Part shown: positions 25,285-35,040 of the stretch, in pieces
Layout of the letters: each line of letters begins with the position of its first letter
How positions within the stretch are numbered: position 1 is the stretch's first letter
DNA from: CAYLYU01 sp964501925
GTDB lineage: Bacteria; Pseudomonadota; Zetaproteobacteria; Mariprofundales; Mariprofundaceae
Reading direction: 5' to 3'
Length of the DNA stretch: 52,828 nucleotides
Assembly (NCBI GenBank): GCA_964501925.1
Contig: CAZCTM010000013.1
Location: 1-52,828, forward strand
Notes under the pieces: model-generated
Databases searched by the model: none
The model's input: the letters and a program-made list of their open reading frames with translations, nothing else
What the model was told of the DNA's origin: nothing
Program-made: the position numbers and the translations under genes

Positions 25285-25322
25285 GCCGCTGAGCCATTCG
25301 GCTCATGCGGCCATTTCTTTTT
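25285..25322 (+). terminator. Hairpin with T-run between the leader gene and cusC
   Basis: GCCGC-TGAGCC-ATTC-GGCTCA-T-GCGGC (25285-25311) forms an 11 bp stem with one bulged T, followed by a T-rich tract (25313-25322). It lies inside the apparent operon, so it would act as a partial terminator or attenuator, or protect the downstream message. Confidence 0.6.
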
Positions 25323-25351
25323 CGATTTATTCGGATTTCAAGGAGGTTGAT

Positions 25352-26638
25352 ATGCCCAAATTACGCGCTTTATCCGTAGCGCTTGCCCTGTTACTCACCC
25401 ACCCTGCCTGGGCCACGGAGGATCAGGTGCCCCTGACGCTCAAGCAGGCCGAAAAAATTGCCCTGGAGGAGAATCCGGCTCTGGCCGCATCCCAGGCCCA
25501 GGCGCAGGCGCTGGCTGAAGTGCCTCCGCAGGCGGGGAGCCTTCCCGATCCCCAACTATCCCTGAACGCCATGAATTTGCCGGTCGACACGTTTTCCGCC
25601 ACGCAGGAGAACATGACCCAATTGCAAGTCGGTATTTCTCAGGCCATCCCGTTCCCGGGCAAGCTCAGATTGCGTGAGGAAGCGGCCAGGCATCTGGCTG
25701 AATCGGCCACCTTCGAGATCGAAGAAACCCGCCTCAGACTGATCCGAAATGTGCGCATCGCATGGTGGAATCTGTTTTACCTTGACCGGGCACTGGAAAT
25801 TATCAACCGCAACCAGGAATTGCTAAGGCAGTTCATTCGTATCGCCGAAACCAAGTACAAGGTTGGCAAGGGCCTGCAGCAGGATGTCCTGCTGGCCCAG
25901 GTTGAACTTTCAAAACTTCTGGACATTGAAATCCAGCTCAAGGGAGCGAGGAAAAGCGAGGAGGCGCGCCTGAACGCGCTTCTCAACCGCCCAACCCACA
26001 TCGGTATCCGCCTGCCCGCCAAGGTGGAGGAAGCACTGCCGAACATTCCCGAGGAAAGTGAGCTCCACCGGATCGCACTGAATGCCCGACCACTTCTGGC
26101 CAGCCAGAACGAAATCATCAAGGCGGCAGACAGGCGGGTGGAACTCGCCAGGAAAGATTATTACCCGGATTTCAAGCTCGGAGCAGGTTACGGCTTCCGA
26201 AGCGGGATCAACCCTGCCAACAATCGCTCCAGACCGGATTTTGCCAGTTTCATGCTGAGCATGAACCTGCCAATCTTCACGGACACGAAGCAGGACCGGG
26301 CGCTCGCCCAACGCAAGGCGGAGCTGGTCAGGGAACAGTTCCGACTCCAGGACACAACGGAAAGCGTGTGGTCCGAGGCGTCAACCGCCATTGCCGACTA
26401 CAGGCGTTCCAGGGATCAGGCCCTGCTTTTCAAAACCGGCATCATCCCGCAGGCAAGCCAGACCGTTGACTCCATGCTCGCAGGCTATCAGGTAAACAAG
26501 GTCGACTTCCTCAACCTGGTTAACTCCCAGATCACGCTTTACAACTATGAAACCCAGTACTGGAAATCGCTGGCGGAGGCCAGGCAAAGCCTGGCCCGGC
26601 TGGAGGCATCCATTGGCAAGGAGATCACGGATGAATAA
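25352..26638 (+). CDS. cusC: Outer-membrane efflux channel, CusC/TolC family
   Basis: A 428-residue outer-membrane factor. Signal peptide of about 21 residues (ending PAWA), then two OEP repeats of long helices and beta strands: PLTLKQAEKIALEENPALAA, GISQAIPFPGKLRLR, PDFKLGAGYGFRSG, MLSMNLPIF. It has no lipobox cysteine, unlike E. coli CusC. It would form the outer-membrane exit of the Cus RND pump. Ribosome site AAGGAGG lies upstream. The stop overlaps the start of cusB by 8 bases. Confidence 0.9.
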   Translation: MPKLRALSVALALLLTHPAWATEDQVPLTLKQAEKIALEENPALAASQAQAQALAEVPPQAGSLPDPQLSLNAMNLPVDTFSATQENMTQLQVGISQAIPFPGKLRLREEAARHLAESATFEIEETRLRLIRNVRIAWWNLFYLDRALEIINRNQELLRQFIRIAETKYKVGKGLQQDVLLAQVELSKLLDIEIQLKGARKSEEARLNALLNRPTHIGIRLPAKVEEALPNIPEESELHRIALNARPLLASQNEIIKAADRRVELARKDYYPDFKLGAGYGFRSGINPANNRSRPDFASFMLSMNLPIFTDTKQDRALAQRKAELVREQFRLQDTTESVWSEASTAIADYRRSRDQALLFKTGIIPQASQTVDSMLAGYQVNKVDFLNLVNSQITLYNYETQYWKSLAEARQSLARLEASIGKEITDE

Positions 26639-27983
26639 ACAGATTATAGGCACCGCCATCATTACCCTGCTTGTGGGGGGTGGTGCAGGATTCTGGATAG
26701 CCTCCCAGAAACAGCCGGTCTCTCAACAGGTTGAGAAAGGGAAGAGCGAACGGAAACCATTATTCTACCGCAATCCCATGAATCCGGAGATCACATCACC
26801 GGTCCCTGCCAAGGACAGCATGGGCATGGACTATATCCCGGTGTATGCCGACGGCGATCAGGCCAGCAAGGATCCTTCCGGCACGGTAAGCATTGACCCG
26901 GTCGTGGTGCAGAACATCGGGGTACGCACCACCAAGGCGGTACGCAAAACCCTGACACGTGAAATCCAGAGTGTGGGCCGCATAGACTATAACGAGGAAC
27001 GTATCACGCGCCTGCACCCCAAAACCGAAGGCTGGGTGAGCAAGCTCTTTATCGACAAAACCGGGGAGCAGGTCAAAAAGGGAACCATCCTTCTCTCCCT
27101 TTATTCGCCCCAGCTGGTCTCCAGCCAGGAAGAATATCTGCTGGCCCTGAAAAATGCTGAAACCCTGAAGAACAGTCCCTTCCCGGACATCCGGCGGGGG
27201 GCCATTGACCTGCTCCGCTCATCCCGCGAAAGGCTTGAATTGCTGGATGTCCCCGAACACCAGATCAGGGAGCTGGAAAAGACCCGCAAGCTGAAGAAAA
27301 ACCTTCATATCCACTCTCCCTTTGACGGCATCGTGGTCAATATCGGCGTCCGGGAAGGACAGTTTGTCACCCCCCAGACCGAGCTCTACATGATCGCTGA
27401 TCTGTCCAAGGTGTGGACCTATGTGGATGTCTACGAGTATGAACTGCCATGGATCAAGGTCGGAGACGAGGCCCACATGCGGCTTACCGCCCTTCCGGGC
27501 CGCACCTTCACGGGAAAAATCACATACATTTATCCCTATCTGGAGGCCAAGACGCGGACCATCAAGGTGCGTCTCGAATTCGACAACGCCGACCTGGCAC
27601 TCAAACCCGACATGTTCGCGGACGTCAGCATCCATGCCAGCAGACAGGTCAATGCTGTCGTTATCCCCGATGAGGCGATCGTCCGCACGGGCAATCGCGA
27701 GCAGGTCTTTGTCGTGCGTGGACCCGGCAAGTTTGAACCGCGCGAAGTGAGGCTGGGAATCAGTGCCGACGGACTGGTCCAGGTGCTGGAAGGCGTCAGG
27801 GAAGGTGAGGAAGTAGTGACCAGCGCCCAGTTCCTTATTGATTCGGAATCCAAGCTACGCGAGGCCGCGGCCAAGATGATGGAGGCAACCAAATACGCTC
27901 CGGAGCCCAGGGTAGAACCCGGCATGGATATGAAGGAAATGAAAATGGATGGCATGAACATGGAGGGAGAAAAGTCCAAATGA
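26631..27983 (+). CDS. cusB: Membrane fusion protein CusB with N-terminal metal-binding domain
   Basis: A 450-residue periplasmic adaptor of a heavy-metal RND pump. N-terminal signal anchor (about 3-25). Residues 46-73 form a heavy-metal-binding domain (YRNPMNPEITSPVPAKDSMG, MDYIPVY), with Met ligands. The barrel-sandwich, hairpin and beta-barrel regions follow (EGWVSKLFIDKTGEQVKKG, SPFDGIVVNIGVREGQFV, LKPDMFADVSI). The last 30 residues are Met-rich (MDMKEMKMDGMNME), which may add a Cu/Ag site. The ATG lies inside the end of cusC, indicating coupled translation. Confidence 0.92.
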   Translation: MNKQIIGTAIITLLVGGGAGFWIASQKQPVSQQVEKGKSERKPLFYRNPMNPEITSPVPAKDSMGMDYIPVYADGDQASKDPSGTVSIDPVVVQNIGVRTTKAVRKTLTREIQSVGRIDYNEERITRLHPKTEGWVSKLFIDKTGEQVKKGTILLSLYSPQLVSSQEEYLLALKNAETLKNSPFPDIRRGAIDLLRSSRERLELLDVPEHQIRELEKTRKLKKNLHIHSPFDGIVVNIGVREGQFVTPQTELYMIADLSKVWTYVDVYEYELPWIKVGDEAHMRLTALPGRTFTGKITYIYPYLEAKTRTIKVRLEFDNADLALKPDMFADVSIHASRQVNAVVIPDEAIVRTGNREQVFVVRGPGKFEPREVRLGISADGLVQVLEGVREGEEVVTSAQFLIDSESKLREAAAKMMEATKYAPEPRVEPGMDMKEMKMDGMNMEGEKSK

Positions 27984-28047
27984 GCACAGCTTTACCCCTC
28001 CGGTCACCCTTATCAGCAGCGACTGACGCTGGCAAGGGGTTTGGAGC

Positions 28048-31000
28048 ATGATTCAATCCATTATTGACGGTTCGCTAAGAAACCGCTTTCTGGTGCTCGT
28101 CGCAACGGGTTTTCTGCTCGTTGCAGGCTTCTGGGCCGTGAAGAACATGCCCCTGGACGCTATTCCGGACCTCTCAGACGTGCAGGTGATCGTGTTCACC
28201 GAATACCCGGGTCAGGCACCCCAGGTGGTGGAGGACCAGGTTACCTATCCCCTGACCACCGCCATGCTGGCCGTCCCTTTCGCCAAGGTCGTACGTGGTT
28301 ACTCCTTCTTCGGCTTCTCCTTCGTCTACATCATCTTCGAGGATGGCACCGACATGTACTGGGCTAGAAGCCGGGTGCTGGAATACCTGAATTTCGTCAG
28401 CGGAAAGCTGCCTCCCGGCGTCACCCCAACACTGGGACCGGACGCCACAGGGGTCGGCTGGGTCTACGAATACGCCCTGGTCGACAAAACGGGTAAATAC
28501 GATTTATCGCACCTGCGTTCAATCCAGGACTGGTATCTGCGCTACGCGCTGCAAACCGTCCCGGGTGTCTCCGAGGTCGCCTCCATTGGCGGCTATGTCA
28601 AGCAGTATCAGGTCGAGGTCGATCCCAACGCGCTGCTGGCCTACAACATCCCCATATCCAAGGTGAAGCGGGCGATTCAGCAATCCAACAACGATGTCGG
28701 TGGCAGACTCATCGAGCGGGGTGAAACCGAATACATGGTGCGGGGTCTTGGCTACATCAAGTCCATGGAGGACCTGAAAAGCATAGCTGTTGGCGTGGAT
28801 TCAAACGGCACACCCATCCGCGTTCAGGATATTGCCAACGTTCATCTCGGGCCGGAATTGCGCCGGGGGGTCGCCGATCTCAATGGAGAGGGCGAGGTGG
28901 CCGGAGGCGTGGTAATCATGCGCTATGGCGAGAACGCGCTGGCCACCATCGAGCGGGTTCGTGAACGACTTGAGGAGCTGAAAGCCGGCCTTCCGGAAGG
29001 TGTGGAGATCGTACCGGTCTACGATCGCGGTGATCTGATCGAACGGGCAGTGGACAACCTGAAGGAAAAGCTGATCGAGGAATCCATCGTCGTCTCACTT
29101 ATCTGTCTGCTCTTCCTTCTGCACGTGCGCAGCGCCCTGGTGGCAATCCTGTCCCTTCCCATCGGGATTCTGATCGCCTTCATCATCATGCAATGGCAAG
29201 GCATCAATGCCAACATCATGTCCCTCGGAGGGATCGCCATTGCCATTGGGGCCATGATTGACGGGGCTATTGTCATGATCGAGAACGCCCACAAACACCT
29301 GGAACACGCGGCAAACGACAAGGGCGGGGCTCTGAGCACCAACGAACGCTGGGTTGCCATAGGTACTGCTTCAAGGGAGGTAGGGCCCGCCCTGTTTTTC
29401 TCACTGCTCATCATCACCGTCTCCTTTCTGCCGGTATTCACCCTTCAGGCCCAGGAAGGCCGCCTTTTCTCTCCACTGGCATTTACCAAGACCTATGCCA
29501 TGGCCGGAGCGGCCATTCTTGCCATCACGCTTGTTCCCGTCCTGATGGGCTATTTCATACGGGGAAAGATCCCTCCCGAAAACAAGAACCCGGTCAACAG
29601 GGCGCTGCGCTTCATCCATGGGCCTGCATTGGCCAAGGTCATCAGGTGGCGGTGGATCAGTCTTGGGCTGGCCGCCCTTCTCCTCGCCGCCACTGCCTGG
29701 CCCGTGTCAAAAATCGGCAGCGAATTCATGCCACCTCTTGATGAAGGAGATATCTTCTACATGCCCACGACCTTCCCGGGGATCTCCATCACCAAGGCCA
29801 AGGAACTGCTCCAGCAGACCGACAAGATTCTGGCCACCTTTCCCGAGGTCCATCATGTCTTTGGCAAGGTGGGGCGCGCCGAAACCGCAACCGATCCTGC
29901 CCCCCTGTCCATGATTGAAACCACGGTACGCCTGAAACCCAGGGAGAAATGGCCGGACCCCACCAAAACGACCAGGGAACTGATGGCCGAGATGGACAGG
30001 GCCATCCGGTTTCCGGGTGTGGCAAATGCCTGGACCTTCCCGATCAAGACACGGATCGACATGCTTTCCACTGGCATCAAGACACCCATCGGGATCAAGA
30101 TTTCCGGACCTGACCTGTCGGTTCTGGAGCGCAGTGTCAAGGACATTGAACAGGCTCTGAAAACATTACCGGAAACCCTTTCGGCCTTTGGTGACCGAAC
30201 AGTGGGCGGATACTATTTTGATTTTGACATCAATCGGGATGCAGTAGCCCGTTACGGCCTGACCATTCAGGATGTGCAGGATGTCATTCAGAGCGCCATC
30301 GGGGGCATGAACGTCACGCAAACGGTGGAGGGGCTGGAACGCTATCCGGTCAACCTGCGCTACCCGCGTGAACTGCGCGACAATCCCCAAAAACTCAAGC
30401 GCGTGCTCATCCCGACACCCACCGGCACCCAGATCCCGCTCTCCCAGGTGGCAGACATCACCTCCCGCCGCGGGCCTCCGTCCATCAAGAGCGAGGATGC
30501 CCGACCCAATGCATGGATCTATGTCGATATCAAGACCTCGGACATTGGTGGCTACGTCGCCAAGGCAAAAAGCCTCATCGAGAAAAAGGTCAAACTGCCT
30601 CCGGGTTACACCCTTACCTGGTCCGGTCAGTTTGAGTACATGGAAAGGGCCAATGAACGCCTTCAGGTCGTCGTTCCCTTGGCCCTGTTCATCATCTTCC
30701 TGCTGCTTTACCTGAACTTTGGCAACCTCATTTCTCCCCTGGTGGTCATGCTTTCCATCCCGTTTGCCCTTATCGGCGGCTTCTGGCTGATCTACTGGCT
30801 TGATTACAATATGAGCGTAGCCGTGGCCGTCGGCTTCATTGCGCTGGCGGGGGTGGCTGCAGAGATCGGTGTGCTTGTCCTCACCTTCATCGATCAGGAG
30901 GTTGAAAGACAGAGAGGCACAAAGCGCGGCCACCTTACCGCAGACGACATCATGGATGCCGTCATCAACGGTACGGGCAAGCGTGTACGTCCCATCGCCA

Positions 31001-31206
31001 TGACGGCCACGGCGATCGTGGCCGGCCTGGTTCCCATCATGTGGGGTTCAGGCACCGGCTCGGATGTGATGCAGCGAATTGCTGCCCCAATGGTGGGGGG
31101 TATGATCACCACCACACTGCTCTCGCTGTTGGTCCTGCCACTGATTTACGGCCTGATCCTCCAATGGCAGGAACGTTGGCGCACCGGAAGCAGCCATGCG
31201 GCCTAG
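28048..31206 (+). CDS. cusA: Heavy-metal RND transporter CusA, first copy
   Basis: A 1052-residue inner-membrane proton-driven metal exporter. RND architecture: TM1, large periplasmic loop, TM2-6 (with GGIAIAIGAMIDGAIVMIENA holding the acidic proton-relay residue), second loop, TM7-12. The Cu(I)/Ag(I) methionine triad of E. coli CusA is present: Met572 (FYMPTTFPG), Met622 (LSMIETT) and Met672 (RIDMLSTGIKTP). Substrate is therefore most likely Cu+ or Ag+. It starts 64 bases after cusB with GGAG. A second full-length cusA follows 12 bases later. Confidence 0.95.
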   Translation: MIQSIIDGSLRNRFLVLVATGFLLVAGFWAVKNMPLDAIPDLSDVQVIVFTEYPGQAPQVVEDQVTYPLTTAMLAVPFAKVVRGYSFFGFSFVYIIFEDGTDMYWARSRVLEYLNFVSGKLPPGVTPTLGPDATGVGWVYEYALVDKTGKYDLSHLRSIQDWYLRYALQTVPGVSEVASIGGYVKQYQVEVDPNALLAYNIPISKVKRAIQQSNNDVGGRLIERGETEYMVRGLGYIKSMEDLKSIAVGVDSNGTPIRVQDIANVHLGPELRRGVADLNGEGEVAGGVVIMRYGENALATIERVRERLEELKAGLPEGVEIVPVYDRGDLIERAVDNLKEKLIEESIVVSLICLLFLLHVRSALVAILSLPIGILIAFIIMQWQGINANIMSLGGIAIAIGAMIDGAIVMIENAHKHLEHAANDKGGALSTNERWVAIGTASREVGPALFFSLLIITVSFLPVFTLQAQEGRLFSPLAFTKTYAMAGAAILAITLVPVLMGYFIRGKIPPENKNPVNRALRFIHGPALAKVIRWRWISLGLAALLLAATAWPVSKIGSEFMPPLDEGDIFYMPTTFPGISITKAKELLQQTDKILATFPEVHHVFGKVGRAETATDPAPLSMIETTVRLKPREKWPDPTKTTRELMAEMDRAIRFPGVANAWTFPIKTRIDMLSTGIKTPIGIKISGPDLSVLERSVKDIEQALKTLPETLSAFGDRTVGGYYFDFDINRDAVARYGLTIQDVQDVIQSAIGGMNVTQTVEGLERYPVNLRYPRELRDNPQKLKRVLIPTPTGTQIPLSQVADITSRRGPPSIKSEDARPNAWIYVDIKTSDIGGYVAKAKSLIEKKVKLPPGYTLTWSGQFEYMERANERLQVVVPLALFIIFLLLYLNFGNLISPLVVMLSIPFALIGGFWLIYWLDYNMSVAVAVGFIALAGVAAEIGVLVLTFIDQEVERQRGTKRGHLTADDIMDAVINGTGKRVRPIAMTATAIVAGLVPIMWGSGTGSDVMQRIAAPMVGGMITTTLLSLLVLPLIYGLILQWQERWRTGSSHAA
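28315..28649 (+). repeat. 335 bp tract identical to the second cusA
   Basis: Base by base this segment is the same as 31486-31820 (offset 3171), while the sequences on both sides differ at many codon positions, including synonymous ones. It encodes about 112 residues of the first periplasmic (porter) region. Recent gene conversion between the tandem copies is the simplest reading. Confidence 0.85.
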
Positions 31207-31218
31207 GGAAGAGCGGTC

Positions 31219-34200
31219 TTGATCCGGGCCATCATTGACGGTTCCCTGAGGAACCGCTTCCTGGTGTTCACCGCCACGGCACTCTTGCTTGCAGGTGGAC
31301 TTTGGGCCGTGAAGAACATACCGCTTGACGCCATTCCGGACCTCTCGGACGTGCAGGTGATCGTGTTCACCGAATACCCGGGGCAGGCACCCCAGGTGGT
31401 GGAGGATCAGGTCACCTATCCCCTGACCACCGCCATGCTGGCCGTCCCCTTCGCCAAGGTCGTGCGTGGTTACTCCTTCTTCGGGTTCTCCTTCGTCTAC
31501 ATCATCTTCGAGGATGGCACCGACATGTACTGGGCTAGAAGCCGGGTGCTGGAATACCTGAATTTCGTCAGCGGAAAGCTGCCTCCCGGCGTCACCCCAA
31601 CACTGGGACCGGACGCCACAGGGGTCGGCTGGGTCTACGAATACGCCCTGGTCGACAAAACGGGTAAATACGATTTATCGCACCTGCGTTCAATCCAGGA
31701 CTGGTATCTGCGCTACGCGCTGCAAACCGTCCCGGGTGTCTCCGAGGTCGCCTCCATTGGCGGCTATGTCAAGCAGTATCAGGTCGAGGTCGATCCCAAC
31801 GCGCTGCTGGCCTACAACATTCCGTTATCAAAGGTCAAACATGCGATCATGCGCTCAAACAATGATGTTGGCGGCCGGCTCGTGGAAATGGCCGAGACCG
31901 AGTACATGGTGCGGGGTCTGGGGTACATCAAGTCCGTCAATGATCTCAATGTCATTCCGGTGGGTGTGGATCAAAGGGGCACGCCCATTCGTCTGGCGGA
32001 TGTGGCGCACGTGCATCTGGGACCGGAGCTCAGGCGCGGAGCTGCCGATTTTAACGGTGAGGGCGAGACGGTTGTCGGGATTGTGGTGATGCGCTACGGG
32101 GAAAATGCCCTGGCCACCATACGTGCTGTACGCGAAAGGCTGGAGGAGTTGAAGCCGGGGCTTCCGGAAGGTGTGGAAATCGTGCCGGTCTATGACCGCG
32201 GTGATCTGATTGAACGGGCAGTGGATAATCTCAAGGAAAAGCTCTTCGAGGAGTTCCTCGTCATTTCCCTGGTATGCATGCTGTTCCTGATGCACGCCCG
32301 TTCGGCCCTGGTTGCCATCGTGACGCTGCCGCTTGGCATCCTGATCGCCTTTATCCTGATGCAATGGCAGGGCATCGCCGCAAACATCATGTCCCTCGGC
32401 GGAATTGCCATCACACTGGGTGCCATGGTGGATGGCGCCATCGTCCTGATTGAAAACGCCCACAAACATCTGGAACACGATGAGAAAAGGAAAGGGGGGC
32501 CATTAACCACCGACGAGCGCTGGACCGCGGTGGGCCTCGCGGCTAAAGAGGTGGGGCCCGCCCTGTTTTTCTCATTGGCCATCATCACTGTCTCCTACAT
32601 TGTCATCTTCACCCTGCAGGCGCAGGAGGGAAGACTGTTCAAGCCACTGGCCTTTACCGCCACCTATTCCATGGGTGCGGCTGCCATTCTCGCCGTCACC
32701 CTCGTCCCGCTTCTGATGGGCTATTTCATCCGCGGCAAGATCATGCCCGAACACAAAAATCCGCTAAACCGCTTTCTTCTCTTCATTCACACCCCCGCCC
32801 TGAAAACCGTCATACGATGGAAATGGCCAAGTCTGATACTTACCCTGCTGCTGCTGGCAGCCACCGCCTACCCGGTCAGCAAGCTTGGCAGTGAATTCAT
32901 GCCACCCCTTGATGAAGGGGATATCCTCTACATGCCCACCGCCTTTCCGGGGATCTCCATCACCAAGGCCAAGGAACTGCTCCAGCAGACCGACAAAATC
33001 CTCCGCTCATTCCCCGAGGTGCAAACCGTACTGGGCAAGGTCGGGCGCGCCGAAACCGCAACCGATCCCGCTTCCCTGTCCATGATGGAAACAACGATCC
33101 GGCTCAAACCGAGAGAGGCATGGCCGGATCCGGACAAGCCGATCAAGCTGATCATGATGGAGATGGATCGGGCGATCAACTTTCCGGGACTTGCCAATGC
33201 CTGGACCTTCCCGATCAAGACCCGCATCGACATGCTTTCCACCGGCATCAAGACCCCCATCGGCATCAAGATCGTCGGTGAGGACCTGAACGAACTGCAG
33301 CGTATCGGCAAGGAAATCGAAAGTGTGCTGAAAATGCTGCCGGATACCAAAACCGCCATGGGGGATCGGGCCGTTGGCGGTTATTATCTGGACTTCGACA
33401 TCGACCGCGAAGAGGCAGCCCGCTACGGCCTTACCATTGGTGACGTTCAGGATGTGATCCAGTCTGCCATCGGTGGCATGAACATTACCCAGACGGTCGA
33501 GGGTCTGGAGCGATATCCGGTCAATCTTCGCTACCCGCGTGAATTCCGGGATAACCCAGCAAAGCTCAAACGGGTGTTGATTCCGACACCAACCGGCGCC
33601 CAGATCCCGCTCGGCCAGGTGGCCGAACTGAACCTCCGCCGGGGACCGCCCTCCATCAAAAGTGAAAACTCCCTTCCCGACACATGGATCTATGTGGACA
33701 TCAGAACGTCGGACATTGGTGGCTATGTCGCCAAGGCCAAGAAGGCAGTTGCCGAGCAGGTCAGCATTCCACCCGGCTACAGCATTATCTGGTCCGGTCA
33801 GTATGAGTATATGCAGCGTGCCAAGGAACGGCTGCAAATCGTGGCGCCGCTCGTGGTTTTGCTGATCTTTCTGCTGCTTTACTTCAACTTCAGGAATATC
33901 ACGGCGCCGCTCGTGGTACTCCTCTCGGTCCCTTTCGCCCTGATCGGCGGCTTCTGGCTTGTCTATCTGCTCGGTTACAACATGAGCGTGGCGGTTGCAG
34001 TGGGATTCATTGCGCTTGCGGGGGTCACCGCTGAAATCGGGGTTCTCGTGCTTACGTTCATCAACCAGGAAATTGAGGCCCTACGTAAACGCAAGGGCAC
34101 GCATCTTTCTTCAGCGGAAATTATGGAGGCTGTTGGCCATGCCACATCAAAGCGTGTACGTCCCATCGCCATGACGGCCACGGCGGTCATTGCGGGGCTT

Positions 34201-34371
34201 GTTCCCATCATGTGGGGATCGGGCACCGGATCGGATGTCATGCAACGGATCGCTGCCCCCATGATCGGGGGCATGGTGACCACCACCATCCTCAGCCTGC
34301 TGGTACTGCCCATGATCTACGCCCTCATTCTCCAGTGGCAGGAAAAGCAGGCGACCAGGAGTGGCTCATGA
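31219..34371 (+). CDS. cusA2: Heavy-metal RND transporter CusA, second copy
   Basis: A 1050-residue paralog of the preceding CusA with the same domain plan and the same methionine triad (Met572, Met622, Met672). It starts with TTG (LIRAIIDGSLRNRFL aligns with the first residues of copy one). Differences are spread along the protein, for example in the TM2-TM6 region (GGIAITLGAMVDGAIVLIENA), except for one tract that is identical at DNA level. Two A subunits after a single B and C gene could form mixed trimers or serve different metals; neither can be told from sequence. Confidence 0.93.
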   Translation: MIRAIIDGSLRNRFLVFTATALLLAGGLWAVKNIPLDAIPDLSDVQVIVFTEYPGQAPQVVEDQVTYPLTTAMLAVPFAKVVRGYSFFGFSFVYIIFEDGTDMYWARSRVLEYLNFVSGKLPPGVTPTLGPDATGVGWVYEYALVDKTGKYDLSHLRSIQDWYLRYALQTVPGVSEVASIGGYVKQYQVEVDPNALLAYNIPLSKVKHAIMRSNNDVGGRLVEMAETEYMVRGLGYIKSVNDLNVIPVGVDQRGTPIRLADVAHVHLGPELRRGAADFNGEGETVVGIVVMRYGENALATIRAVRERLEELKPGLPEGVEIVPVYDRGDLIERAVDNLKEKLFEEFLVISLVCMLFLMHARSALVAIVTLPLGILIAFILMQWQGIAANIMSLGGIAITLGAMVDGAIVLIENAHKHLEHDEKRKGGPLTTDERWTAVGLAAKEVGPALFFSLAIITVSYIVIFTLQAQEGRLFKPLAFTATYSMGAAAILAVTLVPLLMGYFIRGKIMPEHKNPLNRFLLFIHTPALKTVIRWKWPSLILTLLLLAATAYPVSKLGSEFMPPLDEGDILYMPTAFPGISITKAKELLQQTDKILRSFPEVQTVLGKVGRAETATDPASLSMMETTIRLKPREAWPDPDKPIKLIMMEMDRAINFPGLANAWTFPIKTRIDMLSTGIKTPIGIKIVGEDLNELQRIGKEIESVLKMLPDTKTAMGDRAVGGYYLDFDIDREEAARYGLTIGDVQDVIQSAIGGMNITQTVEGLERYPVNLRYPREFRDNPAKLKRVLIPTPTGAQIPLGQVAELNLRRGPPSIKSENSLPDTWIYVDIRTSDIGGYVAKAKKAVAEQVSIPPGYSIIWSGQYEYMQRAKERLQIVAPLVVLLIFLLLYFNFRNITAPLVVLLSVPFALIGGFWLVYLLGYNMSVAVAVGFIALAGVTAEIGVLVLTFINQEIEALRKRKGTHLSSAEIMEAVGHATSKRVRPIAMTATAVIAGLVPIMWGSGTGSDVMQRIAAPMIGGMVTTTILSLLVLPMIYALILQWQEKQATRSGS
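31486..31820 (+). repeat. 335 bp tract identical to the first cusA
   Basis: Partner of 28315-28649 with no mismatch seen. The tract is bounded by a G/C difference at 31485 and a T/C difference at 31821. Confidence 0.85.
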
Positions 34372-34505
34372 AACGGGAAATGAAAACCATCGCTTTCGGG
34401 TGGGCAAATCCATTGAGCGATAGGCGGGTAACCAAGGCCATGGTCCGGATCAGACCTGCGGAATCAAACCATGGTAAAGCACCTTCAAGGAGAAGGAGAA
34501 CCAAC

Positions 34506-34667
34506 ATGAGCTGGCTGTGGAAACCAGCCTTTCTCGCAATGTTCCTTGCCACTATGGCTATCACCGGTTGCACCAGTCTGCATGACGATACGGGCTGGGA
34601 GCATTCTGGTCATCCCCAAACGCATGAACTTGGGGATTCATCAGATATTTTTGAACATCGTCACTAA
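34506..34667 (+). CDS. Very small His-containing lipoprotein
   Basis: A 53-residue protein: signal with lipobox TGC (AMFLATMAITGC), then about 30 residues ending in a His/Asp-rich tail (HSGHPQTHELGDSSD, FEHRH). Strong AAGGAGAAGGAG upstream of ATG 34506. It lies 134 bases after cusA2 in the same direction. The family is unknown to me; histidines and location suggest metal binding at the outer membrane or in the periplasm. Confidence 0.65.
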   Translation: MSWLWKPAFLAMFLATMAITGCTSLHDDTGWEHSGHPQTHELGDSSDIFEHRH

Positions 34668-34689
34668 ATCAAGACCGAAGGAGGATAAC

Positions 34690-35037
34690 ATGAACAGCAG
34701 AACCTTATTTCTCACCATGGCGCTTGCCGCTACAACCCTGATGATCGCACCATTGGCATCGGCCGGTGATGACACCTCAAGGATGTCGGACGCACAACAC
34801 AGAAAACACATGGCTGGTCCCAAGCATCCCGAGGGTGAACAAACCGAAACTGGCGAAAGGAAGGCCCATCCGATGTCGGACGTGCAGCACAGGAAAACCA
34901 TGGGGGGGATGCATCACCCTTCCGATGAACAGGAAAGCACGGGCGAAAAGAAGGCCCATCCGATGTCGGACATACAGCACCGGAAGCACATGGGCGGCCT
35001 GAAACACAAGTCAGACGAGGATACAAAACAGGAGTAA
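34690..35037 (+). CDS. Periplasmic protein of three His/Met repeats
   Basis: A 115-residue protein: signal peptide (1-25, ending ASA), then three tandem units of 30, 30 and 24 residues at 32-61, 62-91 and 92-115. Each begins MSD-x-QHRK-x-M-x-G and contains a K/H-H pair, then TGE(R/K)KAHP in the first two. Each unit offers two to four His and two to three Met. Apart from the signal peptide there is no other domain. It is probably an unstructured metal-buffering protein of the Cus system. Ribosome site GGAGG; the next gene starts 3 bases after its stop. Confidence 0.75.
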   Translation: MNSRTLFLTMALAATTLMIAPLASAGDDTSRMSDAQHRKHMAGPKHPEGEQTETGERKAHPMSDVQHRKTMGGMHHPSDEQESTGEKKAHPMSDIQHRKHMGGLKHKSDEDTKQE

Positions 35038-35040
35038 GCA

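Noticed and set aside
34783..35037. Regular 90 bp repeats resembling a small repeat array
   Set aside because: The repeats are in frame inside a coding gene with signal peptide, not spacer-separated, so this is not a CRISPR array.
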